Below, piece by piece: positions 54,264 to 63,828 of a stretch of DNA of 64,000 nucleotides. A program made the position numbers and the translations under genes. How positions within the stretch are numbered: the stretch's first letter is position 1; every line of letters begins with the position of its first letter. The notes below the pieces were generated by a model. That model searched no databases. It worked only from the letters and a program-made list of their open reading frames with translations, and was not told the origin of the DNA. This DNA is from an uncultured Acidobacteriia bacterium (lineage in GTDB: Bacteria > Acidobacteriota > Terriglobia > Bryobacterales > Bryobacteraceae), in the NCBI GenBank assembly GCA_903851195.1, contig CAINNJ010000043.1, forward strand, positions 1 through 64,000, in the 5' to 3' direction.

Positions 54264-55166
54264 ATGAAACTCCCCGCCCCAGGTCGCATGGTGCACGGCC
54301 TGCACGTACAGGTCGCGGGCCAGGGTGGTCCGGTGGTTATCCTCGAAGCGGGTATCGCCGCGAGTTCGGTGAGCTGGTCGCTCGTCCAGAACCGGGTGGC
54401 GGCGTTCACCACCGTGCTCAGTTACGATCGGGCCGGTTTCGGCTGGAGCGATTCCCAACCCTCGGCGGGCACTGCCCTCGACGCGGCGGAGAGTCTCGCC
54501 GCGATGCTGAGCGAGAGCGGCCTGCCCGGCCCGTACGTTCTCGCCGGGCACTCCTTCGGTGGCCTGATCGCTCGCCTGTTTCAACAGCGTTACCCCGAGC
54601 GGACCGCCGGACTCGTCCTGGTCGATCCCGTGGTCCGTGCCGAGTGGCGCGACGCCCCGGAGGAGAAACGCCGCATGCTGCGGCGCGGCGTCGCTCTTTC
54701 CCGCCGAGGCGCTCTCCTGGCGCGGATGGGTGTCGTGGGCTTCGCGCTTCGCCTGCTGACCGGCGGCTCTCAACGCGTCCCGAAACTGCTGGCCCGCGTC
54801 TCGGCGGGCAACGGAGCGGGCGTGACCGACAGGCTGGTCGGCGAGGTCCGGAAGATGCCCCGCGAAGTCTGGCCCGCCATCGCGCAGCACTGGAGCCAGT
54901 CCCGCTCCTTTTTGGCCATGGCCGACAACCTGGAACAATTGCCGCTGAGTGTCACGCAACTCGACGAAAGCCAGAGTCTCGGCGACCTGCCGGTCACGAT
55001 CCTTTCGGCCGCCCGGCCAAACCCGGAACACGTTCGTGACGCGGCGCTCTCGACGCGCGGTGAGCACATCGTGGTGCCCGAGTCCGGCCACTGGATTCAG
55101 CTGGACGCCCCCGATGCCGTCGTCGCCGCGATTGGCCGTGTGGTTGCAGAGGCTCGCACTCTGTGA
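54264..55166 (+). CDS. Alpha/beta hydrolase
   Basis: 300 residues. The nucleophile elbow is in YVLAGHSFGGLIARLFQQRY (GHSFG), an HG-like oxyanion region appears early (VVILEAGIAASSVSWSLVQ), and the terminal His is in HIVVPESGHWIQLDAPDAV. The fold fits the AB hydrolase superfamily; the substrate is unknown. The start is an ATG ten bases after pyk. It overlaps the next gene by four bases (GTGA), so both are translationally coupled. Confidence 0.88.
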   Translation: MKLPAPGRMVHGLHVQVAGQGGPVVILEAGIAASSVSWSLVQNRVAAFTTVLSYDRAGFGWSDSQPSAGTALDAAESLAAMLSESGLPGPYVLAGHSFGGLIARLFQQRYPERTAGLVLVDPVVRAEWRDAPEEKRRMLRRGVALSRRGALLARMGVVGFALRLLTGGSQRVPKLLARVSAGNGAGVTDRLVGEVRKMPREVWPAIAQHWSQSRSFLAMADNLEQLPLSVTQLDESQSLGDLPVTILSAARPNPEHVRDAALSTRGEHIVVPESGHWIQLDAPDAVVAAIGRVVAEARTL

Positions 55167-56113
55167 AGCACCGGCGCATCGTTTTCGGGGTCTGCTGCCT
55201 CTCCGGCCTGGCCCTCACGCAGGAGCGCCCCTTCCGCACCGAGACGCGCGTGGTGCAGGTTCCGGTGAGTGTCACCGACACGAAAGGCCACAACGTCGAC
55301 GGCCTCAAAGCGGCCGATTTCGTGGTCCTCGACGACGGCGCGGCCCAACAGATTGAACTGGATACGTTCGGAACGGGCGCCGCGCCCATTTCTCTGGTGA
55401 TCGCCATCCAGAACTCCGCCGTGTCCACTCCGGCGATGGTGAAGATCCGGCGCATCGGAGGGATGATCCAGCCCCTGGTGATCGGCCATCGCGGCGAGGC
55501 GGCCGTGATGACCTTCGACAACCAGATCCGCTGGCGGCAGGACTTCACCTCGGAGCCCGATCTGATCCAGGCGTCCGTCCGGAATCTCAAAAGCACGTCC
55601 CAGGCCCAGGCCAGGCTGTTCGATGCCGTGGTGGAGGCCGCGAACCGGATGAGAGACCGGAAGGGCCGCAAGGTGGTCCTGCTGATCTCGGAGACGCGCG
55701 ACCGGGGCAGTGAAGCTCGCCTCGAACAGGCCATCGAAGCGGTGGAACGGGAGGGCGTGGAGGTCTTCGCCGCGCCCTACTCCGCGACTGCGACCACGTG
55801 GATCGCGAAGCCCGAAGACCTGCCGCCGCCCTCGGCGCCCAACTACCTGGCCGTGTTCACGGAACTGTTCCGGCTGGCGAAGACCAACGACACGCAGGCG
55901 CTGACCCGGGCGACCGGCGGCTCGGAGTATCCGTTCCTCCGCGAGCGCGCCGTGGAGCAGGCCGTGGAGGCGCTGGGCGTCGAGGTACACAGCCAGTACA
56001 TCCTGAGCTTTCCGCCCGGGGCCGCCAGGCCGGGCATGCACCAGATCGACGTGTCGATTCCGGGCCGGGCGGATCTGAGTCTGCGCTCGCGACAGGCGTA
56101 CTGGGCCGAGTAG
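55163..56113 (+). CDS. VWFA-related acidobacterial domain protein
   Basis: 316 residues with an N-terminal signal (IVFGVCCLSGLALT). The start VVQVPVSVTDTKGHNVDGLK and the segment ADFVVLDDG are hallmarks of the VWFA-related family that is greatly expanded in Acidobacteriota. The von Willebrand A fold is visible in ISLVIAIQNSAVSTPAMVKI (modified metal site), AAVMTFDNQIRWRQDFTSEP and RKVVLLISETRDRG. It probably takes part in protein-protein contacts at the cell surface. The start is GTG, embedded in the preceding stop. Confidence 0.88.
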   Translation: MKHRRIVFGVCCLSGLALTQERPFRTETRVVQVPVSVTDTKGHNVDGLKAADFVVLDDGAAQQIELDTFGTGAAPISLVIAIQNSAVSTPAMVKIRRIGGMIQPLVIGHRGEAAVMTFDNQIRWRQDFTSEPDLIQASVRNLKSTSQAQARLFDAVVEAANRMRDRKGRKVVLLISETRDRGSEARLEQAIEAVEREGVEVFAAPYSATATTWIAKPEDLPPPSAPNYLAVFTELFRLAKTNDTQALTRATGGSEYPFLRERAVEQAVEALGVEVHSQYILSFPPGAARPGMHQIDVSIPGRADLSLRSRQAYWAE

Positions 56114-56119
56114 CGCACA

Positions 56120-57049
56120 ATGAGAGATATGGCTCAACCAATCGGGATCGCTACGGATCTCGCCTGGCTCCGTACCAGCATCTCCAACGTTTACTTCGCG
56201 GGCACCAGCGACAACTGGGTGCTCATCGACTCCGGTGTGATTGGTTACACCGACCTGATCGTCCGGGCCGCCGCTGCCCGTTTCGGCGAGGGCAGGAAGC
56301 CCGCCGCCATCGTTCTCACACATGGTCATTACGACCACGCCGGCTGCGCGCTCGACCTCGCTCGCCTGTGGGAGGTTCCGGTTTATGCCCACGCCCTCGA
56401 GTTTCCGTATCTGACCGGTAAATCGCTGTATCCACAAAAAGATCCGACCGTCGGCGGCGCCATGGGCTTCCTCAGCCGCTTCTTCCCGTCGCGGACCGTG
56501 AACCTTGCCGATGTGCTGCGCGAACTCCCGGCCGACGGGAGCGTCCCGGGCCTGCCGGGCTGGGTCACTCTGCACACGCCCGGGCACGCGCCGGGTCACG
56601 TCTGCTTCTGGCGGGAGAGCGACGGAACGCTGGTGGCGGGCGATGCGATCGCGACCGCGAATCTCGACTCCTGGCGGGATATCGTCAGCCAGAAACAGCA
56701 GATCGCGCGGCCTCCTTCGCCTTTCACCTATGACTGGGGGAAGGCGCGCGCGTCGGTTGAGCGGATCGAGGCGCTACACCCCTCCGTACTCGCCTGTGGC
56801 CACGGGGAGCCGATTACTACCGGTGTCGCCGGACAACTCGAGAGTTTCGCCGCCGCTTTTGCGCCGCCGCAACACGGCAGGTACGTGGAATTGGCGGCGC
56901 GGACGGACCGGGACGGCCTGGTCTACGAGCCTCCCGCCCCGCGCGATGCCCTGCCGAGGGTGGCGGCAGGCGTGGTGGCCGGCGTCTTCCTGCTGGCCGG
57001 GATGGTCTACCGGAAGCGGGGAAAAAAGGCGAACGAACAGTTGGGTTAA
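56120..57049 (+). CDS. Metallo-beta-lactamase fold hydrolase with C-terminal anchor
   Basis: 309 residues. The zinc motif is VLTHGHYDHAGCAL (HxHxDH), with further ligands in LHTPGHAPGHVCFW, VAGDAIAT and ACGHGEPIT. A hydrophobic segment near the end (VAAGVVAGVFLLAGMVY) followed by Arg/Lys suggests membrane attachment with the enzyme on one face. The family includes glyoxalase II-like and lactonase enzymes; the substrate is not identifiable. It begins six bases after the VWFA gene. An alternative start is the ATG at 56129. Confidence 0.88.
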   Translation: MRDMAQPIGIATDLAWLRTSISNVYFAGTSDNWVLIDSGVIGYTDLIVRAAAARFGEGRKPAAIVLTHGHYDHAGCALDLARLWEVPVYAHALEFPYLTGKSLYPQKDPTVGGAMGFLSRFFPSRTVNLADVLRELPADGSVPGLPGWVTLHTPGHAPGHVCFWRESDGTLVAGDAIATANLDSWRDIVSQKQQIARPPSPFTYDWGKARASVERIEALHPSVLACGHGEPITTGVAGQLESFAAAFAPPQHGRYVELAARTDRDGLVYEPPAPRDALPRVAAGVVAGVFLLAGMVYRKRGKKANEQLG

Positions 57050-57112
57050 CAAGAAACAAAACTGCAACGTGACATTCATATGTTTGAATGCGTACGGCAG
57101 TAATGTGGGACT

Positions 57113-58864
57113 GTGCCGTTCTCTTCCTTCCCCTCCAAACGCCTGCCACGGCCGCTCGCGACGGCGGTGAATCGACTGTTACAGATCGACCAGCTGGAGA
57201 AGCTTTACGACACAGCGCGCGCACGGGGCGAGTTTTCCCATGAGCTGCTGGGCGAACTCGGGGTGGATGTGCGGGTGAGCCAGACGGACATGGAAAAGAT
57301 TCCGGCCACCGGCGGCGTGGTGGTCGTCGCGAATCACCCGTTCGGTCTGCTGGACGGCGCCATCGTGACCGACCTGCTGACACGCGTCCGCACGGATCTT
57401 CGGGTGCTGACGAATTCGATGCTGAGCGAACTGCCGGAAGTCGCCCGGTACGGGATTTTCATCGATCCTTTCGAGCGCCCGGAGAGCCGTCAGGCCAACA
57501 GCCGCGGGCTGCGAGAGGCGCTGGCGCATGTGAAGCGCGGGGGGATGCTGCTGATTTTCCCCTCCGGCGAGGTCTCCCATTTCGATTTCCGGACGGGAGC
57601 GGTGCGCGACCCGAAGTGGCACAGCACGGCGGCCCGGCTGATCCGGATCACCGGGGCGAAAGTTGTCCCGATGCTGATTCGCGGCGCCAACGGAATCCCG
57701 TTCCAGATGCTGGGGATGGTGCATCCCCGGCTGCGCACGGCGGCCCTGCCCGCCGAACTGCTGAACAAGCGGGGCCGGGAAGTGGAAGTCCGGATCGGGA
57801 ACGCCATTGAACCGGCGCGTATCGAAGCGCTGCCGAACGACGAGGAAGCGATCCGCTACCTGCGGCTGCGCACCGATCTTCTGGCCCGGCGCGGCCTCTC
57901 CGTGGTGCCCGATCCCCTGTCGGTCACAGTGGATACGGTCGCGGCGCCGGCGGCTGAACTCGCCCGGGAGATCGCCACGCTGCCGGCGCAGTGTCTGCTG
58001 GAACAGTCCCGCGATCTGGACGTGTATCTGGCGGAAGCGCCGCGCATACCGAGCGTGCTCGCGGAAATCGGCAGGCTGCGGGAAGTGACATTCCGCGCGG
58101 CGGGGGAGGGCACGGGCGAGGCCACCGATCTCGACCGTTTCGATCCTCATTATCTGCACCTCTTTATCTGGAATCGCGAGAAGCAGGAGATTGTCGGCGC
58201 TTACCGGATGGGGGATGTGCCGCGGCTGCTCGCGCGGTTCGGGCGCAAGGGACTCTACACCAATTCCCTGTTCAAGTTCCGGCCGGGCTTTCTGGAAAAC
58301 ATGGGGCCGGCGCTGGAGATGGGGCGTTCGTTCATCCGGCCCGAGTACCAACGGCAGTACGCGCCGCTGCTGCTGCTCTGGAAGGGCATCGGCATCTATG
58401 TGTCCCGGCGGCCGGAGTACGCGACGCTCATCGGGGCGGTGAGCGTGAGCAACCAGTACACGAAAACCTCGCGGGAGCTGATTGCGCGGTTCTTTGAAAA
58501 GAACGGCCGGGCGGCGGATCGCGGAGCGGTGACTCCGCGGCATCCGCTTCGGGTGAACCTGCTGCGGGACTGGGAGTCGCGCGCGCTGTGTTCCCTTTCG
58601 CCGGATGTGGACGACCTTTCGGCGCCCATCGCCGATCTGGAACCGGACGGCAAGGGCTTGCCGATTCTGGTGAAGCAGTATGTGAAGCTGGGCGGCCAGT
58701 TGCTGGCCTTCAGCGTCGATCCGCGGTTCGGCAATACCCTGGACGGGTTCGTGGTGGTGGATCTGCGGCAGACGCCTCCCGAAGTGCTGGGCCGTTACAT
58801 GGGCAAGGAAGGCGCCCGCAGTTTCTTCGCGTGGCACGCGGCGCCCGCGCCGCGCGTGGCGTAG
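57113..58864 (+). CDS. OlsF-like bifunctional acyltransferase (ornithine-lipid type)
   Basis: 583 residues, GTG start. The N-terminal half is a PlsC-like acyltransferase with NHPFGLLD (the N/H-x4-D motif) and LLIFPSGEVSHFD. The C-terminal half resembles OlsB/GNAT N-acyltransferases (LDRFDPHYLHLFIWNREKQE and VGAYRMGDVPRL). This two-domain order matches OlsF, which makes ornithine lipids from ornithine by N- and O-acylation; a haemolysin-like annotation is common for the family. The gene lies in the G-rich part of the window. It is separated from the hydrolase by 63 bases, AT-rich compared with the flanking genes. Confidence 0.75.
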   Translation: MPFSSFPSKRLPRPLATAVNRLLQIDQLEKLYDTARARGEFSHELLGELGVDVRVSQTDMEKIPATGGVVVVANHPFGLLDGAIVTDLLTRVRTDLRVLTNSMLSELPEVARYGIFIDPFERPESRQANSRGLREALAHVKRGGMLLIFPSGEVSHFDFRTGAVRDPKWHSTAARLIRITGAKVVPMLIRGANGIPFQMLGMVHPRLRTAALPAELLNKRGREVEVRIGNAIEPARIEALPNDEEAIRYLRLRTDLLARRGLSVVPDPLSVTVDTVAAPAAELAREIATLPAQCLLEQSRDLDVYLAEAPRIPSVLAEIGRLREVTFRAAGEGTGEATDLDRFDPHYLHLFIWNREKQEIVGAYRMGDVPRLLARFGRKGLYTNSLFKFRPGFLENMGPALEMGRSFIRPEYQRQYAPLLLLWKGIGIYVSRRPEYATLIGAVSVSNQYTKTSRELIARFFEKNGRAADRGAVTPRHPLRVNLLRDWESRALCSLSPDVDDLSAPIADLEPDGKGLPILVKQYVKLGGQLLAFSVDPRFGNTLDGFVVVDLRQTPPEVLGRYMGKEGARSFFAWHAAPAPRVA

Positions 58865-58877
58865 CCGGCGATAACGG

Positions 58878-60854
58878 CTACTGGCCGTCGTTCGGGAGCA
58901 GTTCCCACTTTTCGCCGAAGAAACCGGCGACAGCGATTTTGCCGGGCCATTTCGGATCCGGCGGCGTGGTGAGATCCACGACCGCGTAATCCGGCAGATA
59001 GGCGACCTGCAGCGAGTTATTCGGTTCGGCGTACTCGCGGAAGGTGATGCCGCTGTTGATCACCACGTATTTCTTCGGATTCAGCGGATTCGGGTAGATC
59101 AGGACCGGGGCGCTGGTGGCGGCGGGGAACTTCCGGGCGCCGAGGACGACGGAATCGGCGGTCCACTGAATCGGCAGTTTGTCGATGATGCGGGCGAGGA
59201 CTTTGTTGCTTTGCGGATCGCCCCAGAGCACCAGGTTATTCGCCGCGATGTCGGCGTCCGTCACGGCGGAATCGTCTTTCACGGGGGCGTCGCCGCGCAT
59301 CTGAGTCCGCCATAGTTTCGCGGCGTGTTCCTGTTCGGATTGCGTCCATTTGCCGACGGTTTCGTTCAGCGGGGTGCCTGTGGGGCGGACGTTCAGGAAG
59401 GCGTCCATGAAGGCGTCGTCGATGGGTCCCTGCAGGTCATGCCTTTTGCGGGCCAGTTTTGAATCGTCCCCGGCAAGCGCCCATTTTCCGGCAGTCTTGC
59501 TGAAGCGGGCGGTCCAGGAACCGTCGGTCAGGGCTCCGGGAACGGTGAGGCTCTGGCCATCCAGAATGACGGTGGCTTTGAGGGCGGGGTTGAGCAGCGG
59601 GGCGCCGGTGCCCATCTCGAAGCTCAGCGCGGTGACGCCGGAGGTGGTGGCTTTCACGGTGTGGTCGCCTTCGACGGTGGCCGTGACGCGGGCGCGCTCC
59701 CAGTGTTTCTCCAGAGCATCGACCACGACCCAGCGCATGCGATTGAACTTGAGCGTCCAGGTGGTGAAGCGAATCTCCCGGGGGTAAGCCTGGCGGCCCT
59801 TGCGTGCGAGGGCGTCCATCCTGTTGTCGAGTTCCACGATGGCTTCGGGCGTGTAGGCGTGGCCGATGTTTTTGCCGATGACGCGCGAGAGCGTCATGCC
59901 TTCGGCTTCGAGATTGGTGGCCATGACGTCGGCGGCCTGTTTTTGCGCGTCTTTATCGCCGTTGTAGGCGACGACGGGGACGTTGAAGAAGTTGGCCGCG
60001 TAGTCGGTGGCGTTGGTGAGGTGGAGGAGTTTCTCTTCGAACCAGGTGAGCTTCGTGTTGCGGCGGGTGTAGCCGAAGAAGTCTTTGGTTTCGGCGAAGC
60101 CGGCTCCGGGGGCGATGGCGGCGAAGTCCGTGCCGTAGTGCGCGCCGATGTGCCAGGCGGAAGCGCCGCCCATGCTGAAGCCGCGGACGAGGATGCGGTT
60201 TTCATCCACGTGGAAACTCTTCTTCACGTCGTTGAGGGCTTCAAAGAAATCGACCTCGCCGGCGAAGGTGCTGGCGTTGCAGTAGCGCCCGTAGAGGTGG
60301 AGGACGATGGTGTCGCGGGGGGTGAACTGGCCCATATTGTGGGTGCGGTCCCAGAGGAAGCTGATTTCGCTGAGGGTTTCGCCGCGGCCGTGAAACCAGG
60401 CGTCGACGCGCCACTGGTGGGGGCGGTCGGGAGCGTAGGAGGGGGGCACGACGAGACCGTAGGGCTGGACGCTGCCGTCGATCTTCGAGACATAGCCGCG
60501 GACGACGAGGCCGGTGGCGCGGGTCCAGGGGGCGTCGCCGCGTTCGAGGTCGGCAGCGCGTTCGTTGCCCATGCGAAGGAGTTCTTTGCCGCGGAAGATG
60601 TCTTCGGCGGTGAAGAACTCATTGCCGTCGAGGGCGTAGCGGACGGCTTTGTGGAAGATGGCGGCGTCGGCGACGTGCGGGTTGGATTTCAGGGCGTCGA
60701 GACGTTTGCCGAGGCGGTCGAGGCCGGATTTGAGGGCGCGCTGGTCGGCTTCGGGGACGGCGACACCGGGCGGGGGGATGAGGTGGAGCTGGGGCGGCTG
60801 GCCGGGGGCCGGGATGGCGGTCAGCAGGAGGAGGAGGGCGGCGGGTGACTTCAT
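58878..60854 (-). CDS. Large secreted alpha/beta-hydrolase (prolyl oligopeptidase-like), copy 2
   Basis: 658 residues, signal peptide (SPAALLLLLTAIPAPGQ). It matches the protein at 5972-7933 along its entire length: GFSMGGASAWHIGAHYGTDF (nucleophile), NGDKDAQKQAADV, KNIGHAYTPEA, and the C-terminal YPNPLNPKKYVVINSG. Third-position composition differs strongly: the plus strand is very G-rich here, unlike copy 1. The ATG at 60854 gives the signal peptide; a longer frame to 61280 is spurious. Divergent to hsdM, with a 484-base gap between them. Confidence 0.83.
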   Translation of the reverse strand: MKSPAALLLLLTAIPAPGQPPQLHLIPPPGVAVPEADQRALKSGLDRLGKRLDALKSNPHVADAAIFHKAVRYALDGNEFFTAEDIFRGKELLRMGNERAADLERGDAPWTRATGLVVRGYVSKIDGSVQPYGLVVPPSYAPDRPHQWRVDAWFHGRGETLSEISFLWDRTHNMGQFTPRDTIVLHLYGRYCNASTFAGEVDFFEALNDVKKSFHVDENRILVRGFSMGGASAWHIGAHYGTDFAAIAPGAGFAETKDFFGYTRRNTKLTWFEEKLLHLTNATDYAANFFNVPVVAYNGDKDAQKQAADVMATNLEAEGMTLSRVIGKNIGHAYTPEAIVELDNRMDALARKGRQAYPREIRFTTWTLKFNRMRWVVVDALEKHWERARVTATVEGDHTVKATTSGVTALSFEMGTGAPLLNPALKATVILDGQSLTVPGALTDGSWTARFSKTAGKWALAGDDSKLARKRHDLQGPIDDAFMDAFLNVRPTGTPLNETVGKWTQSEQEHAAKLWRTQMRGDAPVKDDSAVTDADIAANNLVLWGDPQSNKVLARIIDKLPIQWTADSVVLGARKFPAATSAPVLIYPNPLNPKKYVVINSGITFREYAEPNNSLQVAYLPDYAVVDLTTPPDPKWPGKIAVAGFFGEKWELLPNDGQ

Positions 60855-61310
60855 TGACCGATATTCTATCGGGGGAGCTTCGGGGGTGGGGGCGGGAAGG
60901 GAAAAGTGCGTTTTTTGGGGAAAATCTAGGTTCCTTTTGCAAAATGCGAATTTTTTTGGTCCCTTCCCGGAGAAAAAAGGGGGCCGGACCGCCTGCGGGG
61001 GGGACGGGGCGGGTATGCGATTTTCAAGGATCGATTGGCCGGAGCCCTTTGCGGGGGCGGCCTTGTGGCGCCTTGGGGCTCCACGCACCACAAGTATGCA
61101 CGGAGCCGGATGGGTTTGTTGGTGGCGGGGCGGGTTAAGGTATTTGTTTTCAGTGAAAAATAGTTTGAAAATTGTTGGGAACGGGGGTGGCGTCAAAACT
61201 TCGCGCCGCTGGATCCCCTGTATGCCTGCGGATACTGTAAGGTAGTGGGATCCGAAGCCAGGAAGGCCACGCCGCCGCAAGGCTGCTTGCGCCGCGAGTG
61301 ACGCTTACTC
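60855..61310. other. Low-complexity intergenic region between esterase copy 2 and hsdM
   Basis: About 450 bases without a supportable gene. It contains runs of G and T (for example the T-rich tract at about 60950-60960 and G-runs around 60970-61010) and a CGCAAG-GCTG-CTTGCG hairpin at 61276-61291. Composition changes sharply from the flanking genes. Such a spacer is typical of the edge of a horizontally acquired restriction-modification locus. Confidence 0.5.
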
Positions 61311-61344
61311 GTGTTCAACCCATGCCCGTGTTCAACTCATGCCC
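61311..61344 (+). repeat. 17-bp tandem duplication over the hsdM start
   Basis: GTGTTCAACCCATGCCC (61311-61327) is followed directly by GTGTTCAACTCATGCCC (61328-61344), differing at one base. The hsdM ATG (61339) is in the second unit. The ATG in the first unit (61322) is out of frame. Confidence 0.75.
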
Positions 61345-63828
61345 ATAAAGAAATCCGACCTCTACTCTTCCCTCTGGGCCTCCTGCGACGAACTCCGCGG
61401 CGGCATGGATGCCAGCCAGTACAAGGACTATGTCCTGTTCATGCTGTTCATCAAGTACATCAGCGACAAATACGGCAACAGCACCGACTTCGCCCCGCCC
61501 GTCACCATTCCGAAGGGCTCCAGTTTCACCGACATGATCGCTCTGAAGGGAAAGAGCGACATCGGCGACAAGATCAACACCCAGGTGATTCAGCCTCTCA
61601 TCGATGCCAACACCCGCCTTGCCCGCAGCGACTTCCCCGATTTCAACGACCCGAACAAGCTCGGCGAAGGCGACGCTCTGGTGCAGCGGCTGACCAACCT
61701 GATCGGTATCTTCCAGAAGCCCGAACTCGATTTTTCTCAGAACCGCGCCGACCACGACGATATTCTGGGCGACGCCTACGAATACCTGATGCGGCACTTC
61801 GCCACGGAAAGCGGGAAGAGCAAGGGCCAGTTCTACACGCCCGCCGAGGTGAGCCGCGTGATCGCCAAAGTGATCGGCATCTCCCCCGCGAACACAAAAG
61901 CATCCACCACCGCGTACGATCCGACGTGCGGGTCGGGCTCGCTGTTGCTGAAGGTGGCCGCCCAGGCGGGGCGACGAATCACCCTCGAAGGCCAGGAGAA
62001 GGACGTGACCACGGCGGGCCTCGCCCGCATGAACATGATTCTGCATGACTTTCCCACGGCGACGATTCTGCCCGGCGACACCATCACCGCGCCCAAGTTC
62101 AAAGACGGCGAACAACTCCGCGCTTACGACTACGCCGTCGCCAATCCGCCCTTTTCCGACAAGGCCTGGAGCACCGGCCTCACGCCATCGAAAGATCCCT
62201 TCCAGCGCTTCGCGTGGGGCGAACCGCCGGCGAAGCAAGGCGATTACGCTTACCTGCTGCACCTGATCCGTTCTTTAAAAAGCACGGGCAAAGGCGCCTG
62301 CATCCTTCCCCACGGCGTCCTCTTCCGCAGCAATGCCGAGGCCGTAATCCGGAAACAGCTTGTGCTCTCCGGTTATCTCAAGGGCATCATCGGCCTGCCC
62401 GCCAACCTTTTCTACGGGACGGGCATTCCCGCGTGCATTCTGGTGATCGACAAAGAGAGCGCGGTGGCGCGCAAAGGCGTGTTCCTGCTCGACGCCTCGC
62501 GGGGTTTTATCAAGGACGGCAACAAGAATCGCCTCCGCGAGCAGGACATCCACCGGATCGTGGACACTTTCACCCGGCTGGCCGACGTTCCGCGCTACTC
62601 GCGGATGGTCCCCATCGCCGAGATCGCCGACCCGAAGAACGACTACAACCTCAACCTGCCCCGCTACATCGACAGCACCGAGCCCGAGGACCTCCAGGAT
62701 ATCGACGGCCATCTGCGCGGCGGCATTCCGGAGCGCGATCTGGATGCGTTTTCGGCGTATTGGAAGATTCTGCCCGGCGTCCGCGCCCTGCTGTTCGAAT
62801 CGGCGGGCCGCGCGGGCTACGCGAGCCTTCGCCTGCCGATCGCCGAGGTTAAACCCGCCATTCTGGGCCACCCCGAGTTTGCCGCATTCCAGCAGACGGC
62901 GACGAGAGTTTTCGACGATTGGCGCGCGGCGACAACACCCCTTTTGAACGCTTTTGGCATGGATGGCCATCCGAAAGCGCTGATCGAAACCATTGCCGAG
63001 GACTTGCTGGAGCGATTTCGCCAGGCGCCGCTGCTGGATGCCTACGATATTTACCAGCACCTGATGGACTACTGGGCCGAGACGATGCAGGACGACACGT
63101 ACCTGATTGCCGCCACCGGCTGGGTAAAGGGGGCGCAACCGCGCGAGATCGTGCAGGCGGAGAATAAGGACAAGAAGCTGGTCTGGCCGGAGCCGCACGA
63201 TTACCTGAAGGGCAAGCGGCGCTTCAAATCGGACCTGGTACCCGCGGCGATTCTGGTGGGACGCTACCTGGTTGCCGAACGTGACGCTCTGGAAGCGCTC
63301 GACGGCAGGATCGCCACTCTGGAGCAGGAACTCGACGAGATGCGGGAGGAAAACGGCGGCGAAGACGGGCTGCTGGCCGAGGTGATCGAGGGCGAGGGCG
63401 ATAACCAGAAGATTTCGCCGAAGGCAGTGAAAGCGAGGCTGAAGGAGATCGACAAGGAAGGCCATGCCGCCCTGTACGCGGAGGAGCGGGCGGCGCTTCA
63501 GGCGTATGCGGATTTGCTGGAGCGGCTGGCCGAGGCGAAGACCGGACGAAAGGCCGCCCAGGAGGAACTCGACAGGAAGATCGACGCGCGCTACCAGAAG
63601 CTGACGGAGGCGGAGGTCAAGTCGCTGGTGGTGGATGACAAGTGGATGGCCCGGCTGTCCGTGGCCGTGCGGGGCGAACTGGACCGCGTTTCCCAGACCC
63701 TGACCGGACGCATTCGGGAGTTGGCGGAACGGTACGCCACGCCGCTGCCGAGGCTGCTGGAAGAAGTGGAGACGCTCGCCGCCCGTGTGGATGAACACCT
63801 GAAAAAGATGGGGGCGGCATGGACCTGA
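61339..63828 (+). CDS. hsdM: Type I restriction-modification system DNA methyltransferase subunit
   Basis: 829 residues. The N-terminal helical domain (YKDYVLFMLFIKYISDKYGN) precedes the methyltransferase core with motif I YDPTCGSGSLLLKV and motif IV ANPPFSDK, the N6-adenine signature, and GQFYTPAEVSRV. Residues ~480-829 form an extended, largely coiled-coil tail (e.g. ALYAEERAALQAYADLLERL) beyond the usual ~500 residue length. HsdM methylates the host target site. No ribosome site was identified, and the start lies in a tandem duplication. The next gene overlaps its end by ten bases. Confidence 0.92.
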   Translation: MPIKKSDLYSSLWASCDELRGGMDASQYKDYVLFMLFIKYISDKYGNSTDFAPPVTIPKGSSFTDMIALKGKSDIGDKINTQVIQPLIDANTRLARSDFPDFNDPNKLGEGDALVQRLTNLIGIFQKPELDFSQNRADHDDILGDAYEYLMRHFATESGKSKGQFYTPAEVSRVIAKVIGISPANTKASTTAYDPTCGSGSLLLKVAAQAGRRITLEGQEKDVTTAGLARMNMILHDFPTATILPGDTITAPKFKDGEQLRAYDYAVANPPFSDKAWSTGLTPSKDPFQRFAWGEPPAKQGDYAYLLHLIRSLKSTGKGACILPHGVLFRSNAEAVIRKQLVLSGYLKGIIGLPANLFYGTGIPACILVIDKESAVARKGVFLLDASRGFIKDGNKNRLREQDIHRIVDTFTRLADVPRYSRMVPIAEIADPKNDYNLNLPRYIDSTEPEDLQDIDGHLRGGIPERDLDAFSAYWKILPGVRALLFESAGRAGYASLRLPIAEVKPAILGHPEFAAFQQTATRVFDDWRAATTPLLNAFGMDGHPKALIETIAEDLLERFRQAPLLDAYDIYQHLMDYWAETMQDDTYLIAATGWVKGAQPREIVQAENKDKKLVWPEPHDYLKGKRRFKSDLVPAAILVGRYLVAERDALEALDGRIATLEQELDEMREENGGEDGLLAEVIEGEGDNQKISPKAVKARLKEIDKEGHAALYAEERAALQAYADLLERLAEAKTGRKAAQEELDRKIDARYQKLTEAEVKSLVVDDKWMARLSVAVRGELDRVSQTLTGRIRELAERYATPLPRLLEEVETLAARVDEHLKKMGAAWT

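Noticed and set aside
56428-56436. DnaA-box-like GTATCCACA near the skew change
   Set aside because: One mismatch to the consensus, a single copy, and located inside a coding region.
57050-57112. Possible small RNA or tRNA in the AT-rich gap
   Set aside because: No cloverleaf, T-loop or CCA-like end could be drawn; it probably holds only a promoter for the acyltransferase.
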